Below, in pieces: positions 7,584 through 14,006 of a stretch of 14,006 nucleotides of DNA. Under the pieces are notes generated by a model. It was not told the origin of the DNA, searched no databases, and saw only the letters and a list, made by a program, of their open reading frames with translations. Within the stretch, counting starts at the first letter, position 1; each line of letters opens with the position of its first letter. The position numbers and the translations under genes were made by a program. The stretch comes from Planctomycetota bacterium. Lineage in GTDB: Bacteria > Planctomycetota > UBA1135 > UBA2386. Location of the stretch: positions 1 through 14,006 of the forward strand of contig JAGQRA010000999.1 of the NCBI GenBank assembly GCA_020425885.1. The letters run 5' to 3'.

Positions 7584-8629
7584 GGCGAAAGCTGGCGGTG
7601 GCGCTGCTGGCCGGCGGCTGCCTGTTGGCGCAGCGGCCGGTCTATCGCGTCTACGTCGCCTGCGAATCTGCCGACGAAGTGCACCGCGTCGCCTTCGACG
7701 GCAAGCGGGCCATCGTCGAGAGGAAGATCGAAGTCGGCTACCAGCCGACCGACATCGAGGGTCCGCACGGCCTGACCGTCGGCCTCGACGGCAAGCACTG
7801 GTACCTGTCGATCGCGCACGGCAAGCCGTTCGGCATGCTCTACAAGTACCGCACCGGCGACGATGCGCTGGTCGGCGAGTGCGAGCTCGGCATGTTCCCG
7901 GCGACGATGCAGATCAGCCGCGCGACCGGCCTGCTCTACTGCGTCAACTTCAACCTGCACGGCCGCATGCTGCCGAGTTCGGTCTCGATCGTCGACCCCG
8001 ACGCCATGGTCGAGGTCGGCCGCACCGTGACCGGCTCGATGCCGCACGGCTCGCGCCTGAGCGCCGACGGCCGCACGCACTACTCGTGCGCGATGATGTC
8101 GGGCGAGCTCTACGAGATCGACGCCGCCTCGTTCAAGGTGAAGCGCCGGCTGCAGCTCGGCATCGAGCCGCCCGCCGGCCATGCCTCGGAAGCCAAGCCG
8201 ACCTGGGTCTCGACCCATCCGACGGCGCGGCGCGTCTACTGCGCCCTGAACGGCGCGGCCGTGATCGTCGAGGTCGATCTCGACCAATGGGCGATCTCGC
8301 GGCGCTGGCCCTGTGCCAAGGGACCCTACAACCTCGACGTCAGCAGCGACGGCCGGCGCCTGGTAGCGAGCTACAAGACCGCGGGCGAGATCGGCATCTG
8401 GGATCTCGCCGCCGGCCAGGAGCTGGAGCGGCTGCCGTCGTCGCGGCCGGTCACGCACGGCGTCGTCATCAGCCCCGACAACCGCTTCGCGTTCGTCACC
8501 GCCGAGGGCCGGAACAGCGAGCCCGGCGCGCTCGACGTCATCGACCTCGACAGCAACGAGCTGGTCGCGACGGTGCCGGTCGGGCTGCAGGCCGGCGGCA
8601 TCGCGTTCTTCGAGATCGCCGAGCGGTAG
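7580..8629 (+). CDS. Exported YVTN-type seven-bladed β-propeller protein
   Basis: A 349-residue protein starting at ATG 7580, which overlaps the TGA of the preceding LVIVD gene by four bases (ATGA); translational coupling fits the weak ribosome site. The signal peptide has Arg2-Arg3-Lys4, a hydrophobic stretch and likely cleavage at LLA|QR. The GGC just before might be read as a poor lipobox, but I favour ordinary signal peptidase. Repeated units with SxDG or SPDNR turns fit a YVTN/cytochrome-D1-like propeller: GLTVGLDGKHWYLSI, GSRLSADGRTHYS, LDVSSDGRRLVAS, GVVISPDNRFAFVT and DVIDLDSNELVATVPVG. Conserved-looking motifs include ELGMFPATMQ, NFNLHGRMLPSSVSIV and SMPHGSRLS. The haem or copper ligands of true nitrite or nitrous-oxide reductases are not apparent, so a binding or surface role is more likely than an enzymatic one. 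It ends 18 bases from the convergent selenoprotein gene. Confidence 0.83.
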   Translation: MRRKLAVALLAGGCLLAQRPVYRVYVACESADEVHRVAFDGKRAIVERKIEVGYQPTDIEGPHGLTVGLDGKHWYLSIAHGKPFGMLYKYRTGDDALVGECELGMFPATMQISRATGLLYCVNFNLHGRMLPSSVSIVDPDAMVEVGRTVTGSMPHGSRLSADGRTHYSCAMMSGELYEIDAASFKVKRRLQLGIEPPAGHASEAKPTWVSTHPTARRVYCALNGAAVIVEVDLDQWAISRRWPCAKGPYNLDVSSDGRRLVASYKTAGEIGIWDLAAGQELERLPSSRPVTHGVVISPDNRFAFVTAEGRNSEPGALDVIDLDSNELVATVPVGLQAGGIAFFEIAER

Positions 8630-8647
8630 CGGCGCGGGCGGCGACGC

Positions 8648-9862
8648 TCATCGCCATGCCGCCAGCAGGCGCACGCATTCCGCGAGCAGGAAGTCCGTCT
8701 CCTCGAACGGCTGCGCGCTGATGTCCTGCCACAGGATGCGACCGCCGGCATCGACGAGGAAGGTGCCGTGCAGCGCCTCGTCGGTGAACTCGTCCCACAC
8801 CCCCCAGCGCCTGAAGGCGCTGCCCTTCGGATCGCAGAGCACCTCGAAGTGCAGCGGGTCGGTGCCGTTCTCGAGCGCGGCCTGATGCGCCGCCTTGATC
8901 TCCGCGATGTCGTCGGTGCCGATCGTGACGACTTCGATGCCGGCCTTGGCGAACTTCGGCGCCACGGGTTCCAGCTCGACCAGCTGGGCCTGGCAGTGGG
9001 CTCAACCGAAGCCGAGGAAGAACACGACCAGCAGCGGTCGGCCGGCATGGTCGGCGTAGCGACCGCGACCGCCGAGCCCGCGCGGCAGATCGAACCCGGG
9101 CGCCATCCGCGGCTGCCACGACGCGGTGCCGGTGCCGACGAGACCCGGCAACGGCCCCGCACACCGACCGTCGCCGACCCCGAGTCGCGGGTGTCGCGGC
9201 AGTCGATCGAGCAGCCGCTCGCCATCGACCATGCCGGCCTGCTCGAGCAGCTGCCGATAGCCGGGCACCAGGCACGGCAGCGCGCCGGTCTGCTGCAGGT
9301 AGGCGTTGTGCAGCTGCAACACGCGCCGCGGCTCGGCGGCGACGACCGCCGCGCTCGCACGCGCCCGTTCGATCGCGAGCAGCCGCGGCGCCAGCTCGCC
9401 GTCGACGCCTTCGAGCGCGGCGAGCAGCGCCGTCGTCCGCTCGCGGCCCGGCGGGTCGCGAAAGCGAGGGTCGACGATCTCGGGCTGCTCGGCGATGCCG
9501 AAGTAGTCGCGGTAGGCGGCGACGATGCGGCGTTCCTCTGGCGTCCCGGCCTCGACGCGCGCGATCGCCTGCCAGCAGAGTCGCGCCGCGCTATTGGGCG
9601 CCGAGCGCATCGCCAGGGCGAGGCCGAGATGGCCGAACGGCCGCCCCGGCTCGTGCTGCACGAGTTCGCGGAACATGCGCGCCGCCTCCCAGTCCCAACC
9701 CGCGGCCAACCGCGCCAGGCCCTGTTCGACGCACGCGGTCGGCGCTGGTCTCGGCACGACCCGGTATGGCGGCAGGTCGCGCGCGAAGTCCTGCGCACCG
9801 ACCGACGCCAGCAACAGCGCGAACGGGATCGCCGACAGCAAGGCAGATGAGACGGGGCGCAT
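8648..9862 (-). CDS. Putative exported selenoprotein: TPR-like region plus selenocysteine redoxin (U-A-H-C) domain
   Basis: Read through one in-frame TGA (9004-9002), this gene encodes 404 residues and ends at TGA 8650-8648. ATG 9862 is chosen because it directly begins a signal peptide (MRPVSSALLSAIPFALLLAS, cleavage near VGA|QD). A 32-codon extension to an ATG at 9958 is possible but lacks support. Residues ~40-120 are helical and TPR-like (CVEQGLARLAAGWDWEAARMF). A linker-like region follows. From ~275 a thioredoxin-fold redoxin domain begins: LLVVFFLGFG, then Sec287-Ala-His-Cys290, VVTIGTDD, FEVLCDPKGSAFRRWGVWDE, LHGTFLVDAGGRILWQDIS and a final helix. In family members I know, the Sec position is the catalytic cysteine (LGFGCxHC). 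The likely role is thiol-disulfide or peroxide chemistry in the cell envelope. The protein substrate is unknown. It converges on the YVTN gene and diverges from the ABC ATPase. The alternative is a pseudogene or a base error at the TGA. Confidence 0.82.
8971..8987 (-). promoter_or_regulatory. Candidate bacterial SECIS hairpin downstream of the Sec codon
   Basis: The minus-strand RNA reads CCAGCU-GGUCG-AGCUGG, a perfect 6-bp stem with a 5-base loop. The stem starts 15 bases after the TGA and the loop begins after 20 bases. Known bacterial SECIS elements have a short stem-loop just after the UGA, with a G in the first two loop positions, commonly GGU. The loop here begins GGUC, as I recall for the Escherichia coli formate dehydrogenase element. 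Below the stem, two further G-C pairs (G12-C35 and G13-C34, counting from the first base after TGA) could extend it across a small internal loop. The element lies within codons 292-297, so it is also coding sequence. Confidence 0.72.
9002..9004 (-). other. In-frame TGA probably recoded as selenocysteine (Sec287)
   Basis: On the minus strand the codons read TTC GGT TGA GCC CAC TGC, that is F-G-U-A-H-C. The TGA falls at the first position of the redox CxxC motif of the redoxin domain, immediately after the β-strand LLVVFFLGFG, and the second cysteine (Cys290) is kept. Reading on in the same frame gives 117 further residues of clear redoxin sequence. A random nonsense mutation would be unlikely to fall on this one codon. 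SelA, SelB, SelD and tRNA-Sec genes are not in the window. Confidence 0.8.
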
Positions 9863-10002
9863 CACGGTGCGGCCAGCATAGACGTTCGTGGCCCGGCCGC
9901 AGCTGGCGACCGACCGGCACGGCGTTGCAGCGGACCCCGGCCCGGCAAGACAATCCACGGCAGCCTGTGGCCAGACCGCGCCCCGGCCGCGAGGATGCGA
10001 AG
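9863..10002. promoter_or_regulatory. Divergent intergenic region between the redoxin and ABC transporter genes
   Basis: These 140 bases separate the starts of the selenoprotein gene (minus) and the ABC ATPase gene (plus), so promoters for both should lie here. No convincing promoter boxes or long inverted repeats are visible. GAGG at 9991-9994 is a plausible ribosome site for the ATPase, eight bases before its ATG. No comparable site precedes the redoxin gene. Confidence 0.45.
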
Positions 10003-10767
10003 ATGGCGCACGAACCGCTCATCGACATCACCGGGCTCTGCAAGCGCTACGACCAGGTGCTCGCGGTCGACAAGCTCGACTTCCAGGTCGCGGCCGGCAC
10101 GGTCCTCGGCCTCGTCGGCCCCAACGGCGCCGGCAAGACGACGTCGATGCGCTGCATGACCGGCATCATCCCGGCCACCGCCGGGCGGCTCCGCATCGCC
10201 GGTCACGACCTCGAGACCGAAGCCGTCGAGGCCAAGCGGCACCTCGCCTTCGTGCCGGACACGCCGCACCTGTTCGACTATCTCACGGTCGAGGAGCACA
10301 TGCGGTTCTCGGGCCGGGTCTACGGCATCGCCGACGTCGAGCAACGCATGGACCGCCTGCTCGCCGAATTCGAACTCAGCGACCGCCGCGGCTACCTGCC
10401 CGGCGCGCTGTCGCGCGGCATGAAGCAGAAGGCCGCCATCTGCATGGCGTTCCTGCACGACCCGGTCGCGATCTTCCTCGACGAGCCGCTGACCGGACTC
10501 GATCCGATCGGCATCCGGGCGATGAAGGACTCGATCGTGGCCCGTGCCAGCGATCACGGCGCGGCGGTGGTGGTGTCGTCGCATCAGCTCGAGCTCATCG
10601 AGGAGATCTGCGACGAGATCTTCGTCATCCAGAACGGTCGCAAGATCATCGCCGGCACCATCGCCCAGATCCGCTCCGAGCTGGTCGGCCTGCCCGACGA
10701 GCCGACGCTCGAGGACATCTTCTTCAACCTGACCGACGCCGGTCGTCGCGCCGGCGCGAGCGAGTGA
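10003..10767 (+). CDS. ABC transporter ATP-binding protein (ABC-2/exporter type)
   Basis: A 254-residue ATPase subunit that should energise the membrane protein encoded next. The start is ATG 10003 with GAGG eight bases upstream; longer versions of the frame begin in the intergenic region and lack homology-like sequence. Walker A is GPNGAGKTT (residues 39-47, Lys45), the signature motif is LSRGMKQK (136-143), Walker B is AIFLDEP (156-162, Glu161), the D-loop is GLD (165-167) and the switch histidine is His194 in VVSSHQ. At the Q-loop position the sequence reads FVPDTPHLFDYLT, with Asp rather than Gln, a form I know from one subgroup of exporter ATPases. The stop codon overlaps the permease start (TGATG), so the two are translationally coupled. 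The transported substrate cannot be inferred. Confidence 0.95.
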   Translation: MAHEPLIDITGLCKRYDQVLAVDKLDFQVAAGTVLGLVGPNGAGKTTSMRCMTGIIPATAGRLRIAGHDLETEAVEAKRHLAFVPDTPHLFDYLTVEEHMRFSGRVYGIADVEQRMDRLLAEFELSDRRGYLPGALSRGMKQKAAICMAFLHDPVAIFLDEPLTGLDPIGIRAMKDSIVARASDHGAAVVVSSHQLELIEEICDEIFVIQNGRKIIAGTIAQIRSELVGLPDEPTLEDIFFNLTDAGRRAGASE

Positions 10768-12500
10768 TGTTCACCTCGGCCTGGTGGTACTACCAACGCT
10801 GCACCGCCCGCAACCGACTGGCGGCGTTGCTGCGTCGCCTGCGACAACCGAAGTACCTGATCGGCCTCGTGCTGACGGTGGCCTACTTCGGCTGGATCTT
10901 CCTCTGGAACCCGGCCTTCTCGGGCGACGAGACCCCGGACCCGGCGGCCGGCCGCACCCACGCCGGCATCGCCATCACGTGCTACTACGCGCTCCAGGTC
11001 GTGATCGTCTGGTTCTCGTTGAGTTCGGGCCGCGGCGTCGCCTTCCGCGAGGCCGAGATCCAGCAGCTGTTTCCGCGACCGTTCACGCGCTGGCAGATCC
11101 TGGTCTTCAAGTGGCTGACCGCGCAGCCGGGGATGCTGATCGGCGGTCTCATCGTCGGCCTGCTGCTCAATCGCTTCGGCGGCCTCAGCTACCCGCACCT
11201 GGTGCTTGGCTTCTGGATCAACCAGACGGCGCTCTACGCCAACACCAATCTGGTCGGACTCTACCTCGCCCGGCTGAAGGCCCGCGGCGGCACGGCGGCG
11301 CGGCTCACGTCGCTGCCGGCGTGGGCGCTGCTGCTCGCGCTCGGCGCGGCCGCATCGTCGGCGTGGTCGGGCGTCGGCGAGGCCACCGGCTGGGCCGCGG
11401 CCGAAGCGATGCTGCGCGCGCCTGGACTGGTTGTGGTGACGTGGCCGTTCGCCAAGCTCGCCGAGCTGATGCTGGCCAGTGATCTGGCGACGACGGCGGC
11501 GGCGCTGGTGGTGCCGCTGGCGCTGCTGATCGTGCAGGCGTGGCTGGTGCGATGGGCCGACTTCCGCTTCGAGGACCAGGCCGTCGACATCGCCGAGAAG
11601 ATCCAGAACATCAAGAGCCAGGGCATCGGCGCGTTGCAGTCGAAGAAGGACCTCGTCGTCGGCAGGTCGCGCCTGCCCTGGCAGCTCGCGCCGACCGGCC
11701 CGGCCTGGAAGGCGCTGGTCTGGAAGAACGTCATCAGCCTCGGCCGGCTGCCGCGGCGGCTGGTGATCCGGCTCGGCGTGATCATCGTGATCGTGGTCGC
11801 GATCATCGCCAACACCTTCGTCACCATCGGCGACGCACCGCACGTCCCGACCCGCATCGGCATCATCCTGCTCGGCATGCTCGCCTATGGCACGCTGCTG
11901 GCGCCGTCGCTGGTCCGCGTCGACCTGCGCATCGACATCCCGCACTTCGACGTCCTCAAAGCGATGCCGTTGCGCGGTCGCAGCGTGATCTTCGGCGAGA
12001 TCATGGGCTCGGTCGTCGTGCTCTTTGCCATCCAGGCCATCGGCTGCATCGTCGCCGCGCTCCTGATCCGGCGCGAAGGTGGCCACGAGTTCGGCTGGGG
12101 CGACAAGCTGCCGGCGCTGCTCGGGCTGCTCGCCGTGTTCTTCGCCGTCGACCTCGTGCTGCTGACCGGCGAGAACCTGATGGCGCTGTGGCTGCCGGGC
12201 TTCGTCCGGCTCGGCCGCGGCATGCGCGCCGGCTTCGACCAGGTCGGGCAGAACCTGATGGGCGCCCTGATCCGCATGCTGGCGCTGTTCGTGCTGCTGA
12301 CCGTGCCGGGCATCGCGAGCGCACTGCTCGGCGTCCTCGCCTACCAGCTCGGCCTGCCGCTGTTCCCGGCGATCGCGGTCGGCGCCGCCCTGTTCTCGGC
12401 CATGGTCTGCGCCGAGGCCTGGCTGCTGATCCACCTGTCCGAAGGCCGCTATCAGCGCTTCGACATCAGCAGCGAGAACGTCAGCGACGAGAGTCGTTGA
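10767..12500 (+). CDS. Multi-spanning membrane subunit of the ABC exporter
   Basis: A 577-residue integral membrane protein, starting at ATG 10767 inside the TGATG overlap with the ATPase gene. Hydrophobic stretches suggest about 11-12 transmembrane helices in two halves separated by a polar segment near residues 255-310. Examples are LIGLVLTVAYFGWIF (33-47), GMLIGGLIVGLLL, LPAWALLLALGAAA, VIIVIVVAIIANTFV and a long hydrophobic C-terminal region. An N-terminal RRLRQPKYLIGLV segment and the cytoplasmic-looking FREAEIQQLFPRPFTRWQIL motif fit the 'putative ABC exporter' membrane family, whose substrates are not known to me. The pairing with the ATPase supports a two-gene exporter operon. The operon seems to end here, as a hairpin and a new exported gene follow. 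Confidence 0.85.
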   Translation: MFTSAWWYYQRCTARNRLAALLRRLRQPKYLIGLVLTVAYFGWIFLWNPAFSGDETPDPAAGRTHAGIAITCYYALQVVIVWFSLSSGRGVAFREAEIQQLFPRPFTRWQILVFKWLTAQPGMLIGGLIVGLLLNRFGGLSYPHLVLGFWINQTALYANTNLVGLYLARLKARGGTAARLTSLPAWALLLALGAAASSAWSGVGEATGWAAAEAMLRAPGLVVVTWPFAKLAELMLASDLATTAAALVVPLALLIVQAWLVRWADFRFEDQAVDIAEKIQNIKSQGIGALQSKKDLVVGRSRLPWQLAPTGPAWKALVWKNVISLGRLPRRLVIRLGVIIVIVVAIIANTFVTIGDAPHVPTRIGIILLGMLAYGTLLAPSLVRVDLRIDIPHFDVLKAMPLRGRSVIFGEIMGSVVVLFAIQAIGCIVAALLIRREGGHEFGWGDKLPALLGLLAVFFAVDLVLLTGENLMALWLPGFVRLGRGMRAGFDQVGQNLMGALIRMLALFVLLTVPGIASALLGVLAYQLGLPLFPAIAVGAALFSAMVCAEAWLLIHLSEGRYQRFDISSENVSDESR

Positions 12501-12552
12501 GCGCCGCACCGCCGACTTGCCGGCCGATGATCTGACCCGCACAGCGCCTGAG

Positions 12553-12589
12553 CGCTTCCGCGCGACCGGTTACGCGAAGAGCGGAAGCG
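12553..12589 (+). terminator. Inverted repeat after the ABC operon; possible terminator
   Basis: A perfect 9-bp inverted repeat, CGCTTCCGC (12553-12561) and GCGGAAGCG (12581-12589), starts 52 bases after the permease stop. Inside it, GCG (12562-12564) can pair with CGC (12573-12575), leaving a five-base bulge. No T-run follows, so it is not a classical intrinsic terminator, but its place at the end of a two-gene operon and before a new gene suits a terminator or an mRNA 3'-end stabiliser. Confidence 0.4.
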
Positions 12590-12633
12590 AACTAGTCGCC
12601 GACAGCCCCCTGTTCCCCCGAGCAGCTACTGTC

Positions 12634-14006
12634 ATGGATCGAAGCACGTTGTCCGTGCGGGTCATGAGTCCCGCGATCGCCATCTTGTTGTTCGCGTGCT
12701 CGCACTCGAAAGGCTCGGGGGCCGGCGAGCCCGGCGGCAACTTCGTCGCGCTACGGACGATGCCCGTGAACAACGGCCGCATCTTCCTCAACGAGCCGGT
12801 GCGAATCGACTTCACGCGTCCGGTCGACCTCGAATCCGTCAGTCTCGACACGTTCGCGTTCCAGGTCTTCGACCAGGATGGCGATCCGATCCAGGAACTC
12901 GTCACCGGCACCTTCGCGCTGGCCCGCAGCGGGGACGATACGGATGCCGGGCGACAGCTGGTGTTCACGCCGAAGTTCCCGACCAACAACACCTATGACG
13001 ACGGCGGCTTCCGGGCCGGGCGCAGCTACCTGCTGCGGCTCGTCGGCGGCGATCGGATCAACGGCACCTCGCTGTTGGATTCGACCGGCAAGGCATTGCG
13101 GACGCCGACCTCGCTCCGGTTCTCCACCGTCGCTGGCAGCTCGCCGATCGAGCTGTTCCGCAATCCGCTGCCGGGCGGCCCACGACGGGTGCCGGTCGAT
13201 GGCCTCACGATCAGCAACACGCGCGGGCTCGACGACGTCCCGCTCAACCTGTTCGGGGCCCCGGCGGCGACGATCAGGCTCCGGTTCGATCAGGCGCTCA
13301 ACCCGCATGACGGCAACATCCCGGTCCACTTCGACACCGACCCGCGAACCCGCGAACGGTCGCGCCGCGGTCGCATCTTCCTCGAGTACGATGATCCCGA
13401 GTACGGCCCTGACACCTGGATCCCGGCCGACATCGAACTCGAGCGCAACGACCTGACCGGCGCCACGGTGCTGCTGCGGCCGATCGGCGTGCTGCCGAAC
13501 AACGCCGAGATCCGGGTCATCGTCGAGCCTGAGCTCGAGGACATCTCAGGTGAATCGAACGTCGGCAACCTGACCCACCACCGCGTCTTCGGCACCTTCC
13601 GCACGGTCGCCGGCTTCGTCCAGCAATGGAACGGCATCGCCGACAGCTTCACGACCAAGGACGCCATCGACTTCGGCGCGGTGTTCTCCGAACCGATGGC
13701 CGAGGTCGGCCCGGGCTACATCAAGGCCGGCTTCGAATTCGAGGGCAATCGGACCACGCTCGACTTCGAACCCAACGTGATCGAGGTCGTGCTCAACACG
13801 TCCTTCACGCAGGTGGTGCCGAAGGAGGGGCTGCCCTTCAACGTCGCCGGCGGCGTCTTCAACTTCAACAACGTGCGCATCCCGGCCGGCGTGAGCGTCA
13901 AGGGCCAAGGCCCGAACCCGATGGTCTGGCTGTGTCGCAACGACTTCGTCGTCGCCGGCCACCTGTCGGTCGACGGCGGCCGCGGTTCGCGCGTCGACAC
14001 GTTGCA
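12634..14006 (+). CDS. N-terminal part of a large lipoprotein with Ig-like (SbsA-type) domains (3' end outside window)
   Basis: The frame runs without a stop from ATG 12634 to the window edge, giving 457 visible codons. ATG 12634 is preferred to ATG 12664 because it supplies Arg3 and Arg9 to the signal peptide; neither start has a good ribosome site. The lipobox is LFAC with Cys22 as the lipidated residue, followed by a short Ser/Gly-rich tether. Residues ~40-170 fit a bacterial Ig-like domain (MPVNNGRIFLNEPVRIDFTR ... LRFSTVAG). A second similar domain seems to lie at about 200-330 (IRLRFDQALNPHDGNIPV ... VFGTFRTVAG). The last visible part, with VRIPAGVSVKGQGPNP, MVWLCRNDFVVAGHLSVDGG and RGSRVDTL, resembles the start of a β-helix-like region that I recall from large planctomycete surface proteins. 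The function is unknown, but a cell-surface role is likely. Confidence 0.82.
   Translation, partial: MDRSTLSVRVMSPAIAILLFACSHSKGSGAGEPGGNFVALRTMPVNNGRIFLNEPVRIDFTRPVDLESVSLDTFAFQVFDQDGDPIQELVTGTFALARSGDDTDAGRQLVFTPKFPTNNTYDDGGFRAGRSYLLRLVGGDRINGTSLLDSTGKALRTPTSLRFSTVAGSSPIELFRNPLPGGPRRVPVDGLTISNTRGLDDVPLNLFGAPAATIRLRFDQALNPHDGNIPVHFDTDPRTRERSRRGRIFLEYDDPEYGPDTWIPADIELERNDLTGATVLLRPIGVLPNNAEIRVIVEPELEDISGESNVGNLTHHRVFGTFRTVAGFVQQWNGIADSFTTKDAIDFGAVFSEPMAEVGPGYIKAGFEFEGNRTTLDFEPNVIEVVLNTSFTQVVPKEGLPFNVAGGVFNFNNVRIPAGVSVKGQGPNPMVWLCRNDFVVAGHLSVDGGRGSRVDTL

Noticed and set aside
8648..8650. Second TGA, at the end of the redoxin domain, as another selenocysteine
   Set aside because: It follows the complete redoxin fold and its final helix (LLAAWR). 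Reading on would run antisense into the YVTN gene, and there is no motif calling for Sec there, so it is a normal stop.
8648..8965. Independent 105-residue redoxin fragment starting at GTG 8965
   Set aside because: The GTG is an internal valine codon, has no ribosome site, and such a start would remove the first strand and the redox motif. It is the second half of the selenoprotein gene.
9925..9954. Possible promoter TTGCAG, 18 bases, GACAAT upstream of the ABC ATPase
   Set aside because: Only three and four of six positions match the usual boxes, and the promoter consensus of this organism is unknown.
10584..12542. 652-codon minus-strand open frame across the ABC permease
   Set aside because: It is a Gln/Arg/Asp-rich shadow. 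The plus-strand frame encodes transmembrane helices and is coupled to the ATPase gene.

Overview
The window is high-GC DNA with eight protein genes packed tightly on both strands. Two are cut by the window edges. It most resembles a free-living planctomycete, probably one of the deep, little-cultured lineages rich in large secreted proteins. The evidence is a Cys-type sulfatase with a signal peptide, a BNR/Asp-box lipoprotein, and two proteins ending in the same kind of Gly-Leu-rich C-terminal domain that I associate with such genomes. There is also an exported redoxin of the 'FLGFG-x-x-x-C' type. The assignment comes from recognised protein style, not from a marker gene.

Layout: 2-1048 (+) is the C-terminal part of a secreted propeller-like protein. 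It converges on a (-) pair: a sulfatase (1082-2596), preceded in transcription by a BNR/Asp-box lipoprotein (2670-5309), with a strong hairpin between them. A 279-bp divergent intergenic region (5310-5588) holds a small cluster of palindromes. Next is a translationally coupled (+) pair: an Ig-like/LVIVD propeller protein (5589-7583) and a YVTN-type propeller protein (7580-8629). A (-) gene, 8648-9862, converges on this pair. A 140-bp divergent region follows, then an ABC ATPase/permease pair (10003-12500), a hairpin, and the start of an Ig-like lipoprotein (12634 to the edge). There is no gene-free stretch longer than 300 bases, and I saw no RNA gene, CRISPR array or mobile element.

The most important observation is the (-) gene at 8648-9862. 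Ordinary gene calling breaks it at an in-frame TGA (9004-9002). That TGA sits exactly where the redox-active cysteine of the redoxin domain belongs, giving an apparent U-A-H-C motif, and the reading frame continues with conserved redoxin sequence to 8648. Starting 15 bases after the TGA is a hairpin with a perfect 6-bp stem and a GGUCG loop. Its position and loop match what is known of bacterial SECIS elements. I read the gene as an exported selenoprotein: signal peptide, TPR-like helical region, then a selenocysteine redoxin. A single substitution (TGC or TGT to TGA) is the main alternative.

Functionally, seven of the eight products are exported or membrane-bound, or look so: polymer desulfation, β-propeller surface or periplasmic proteins, an envelope redoxin and an ABC exporter. 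Apart from the two coupled pairs, the genes need not form one pathway.
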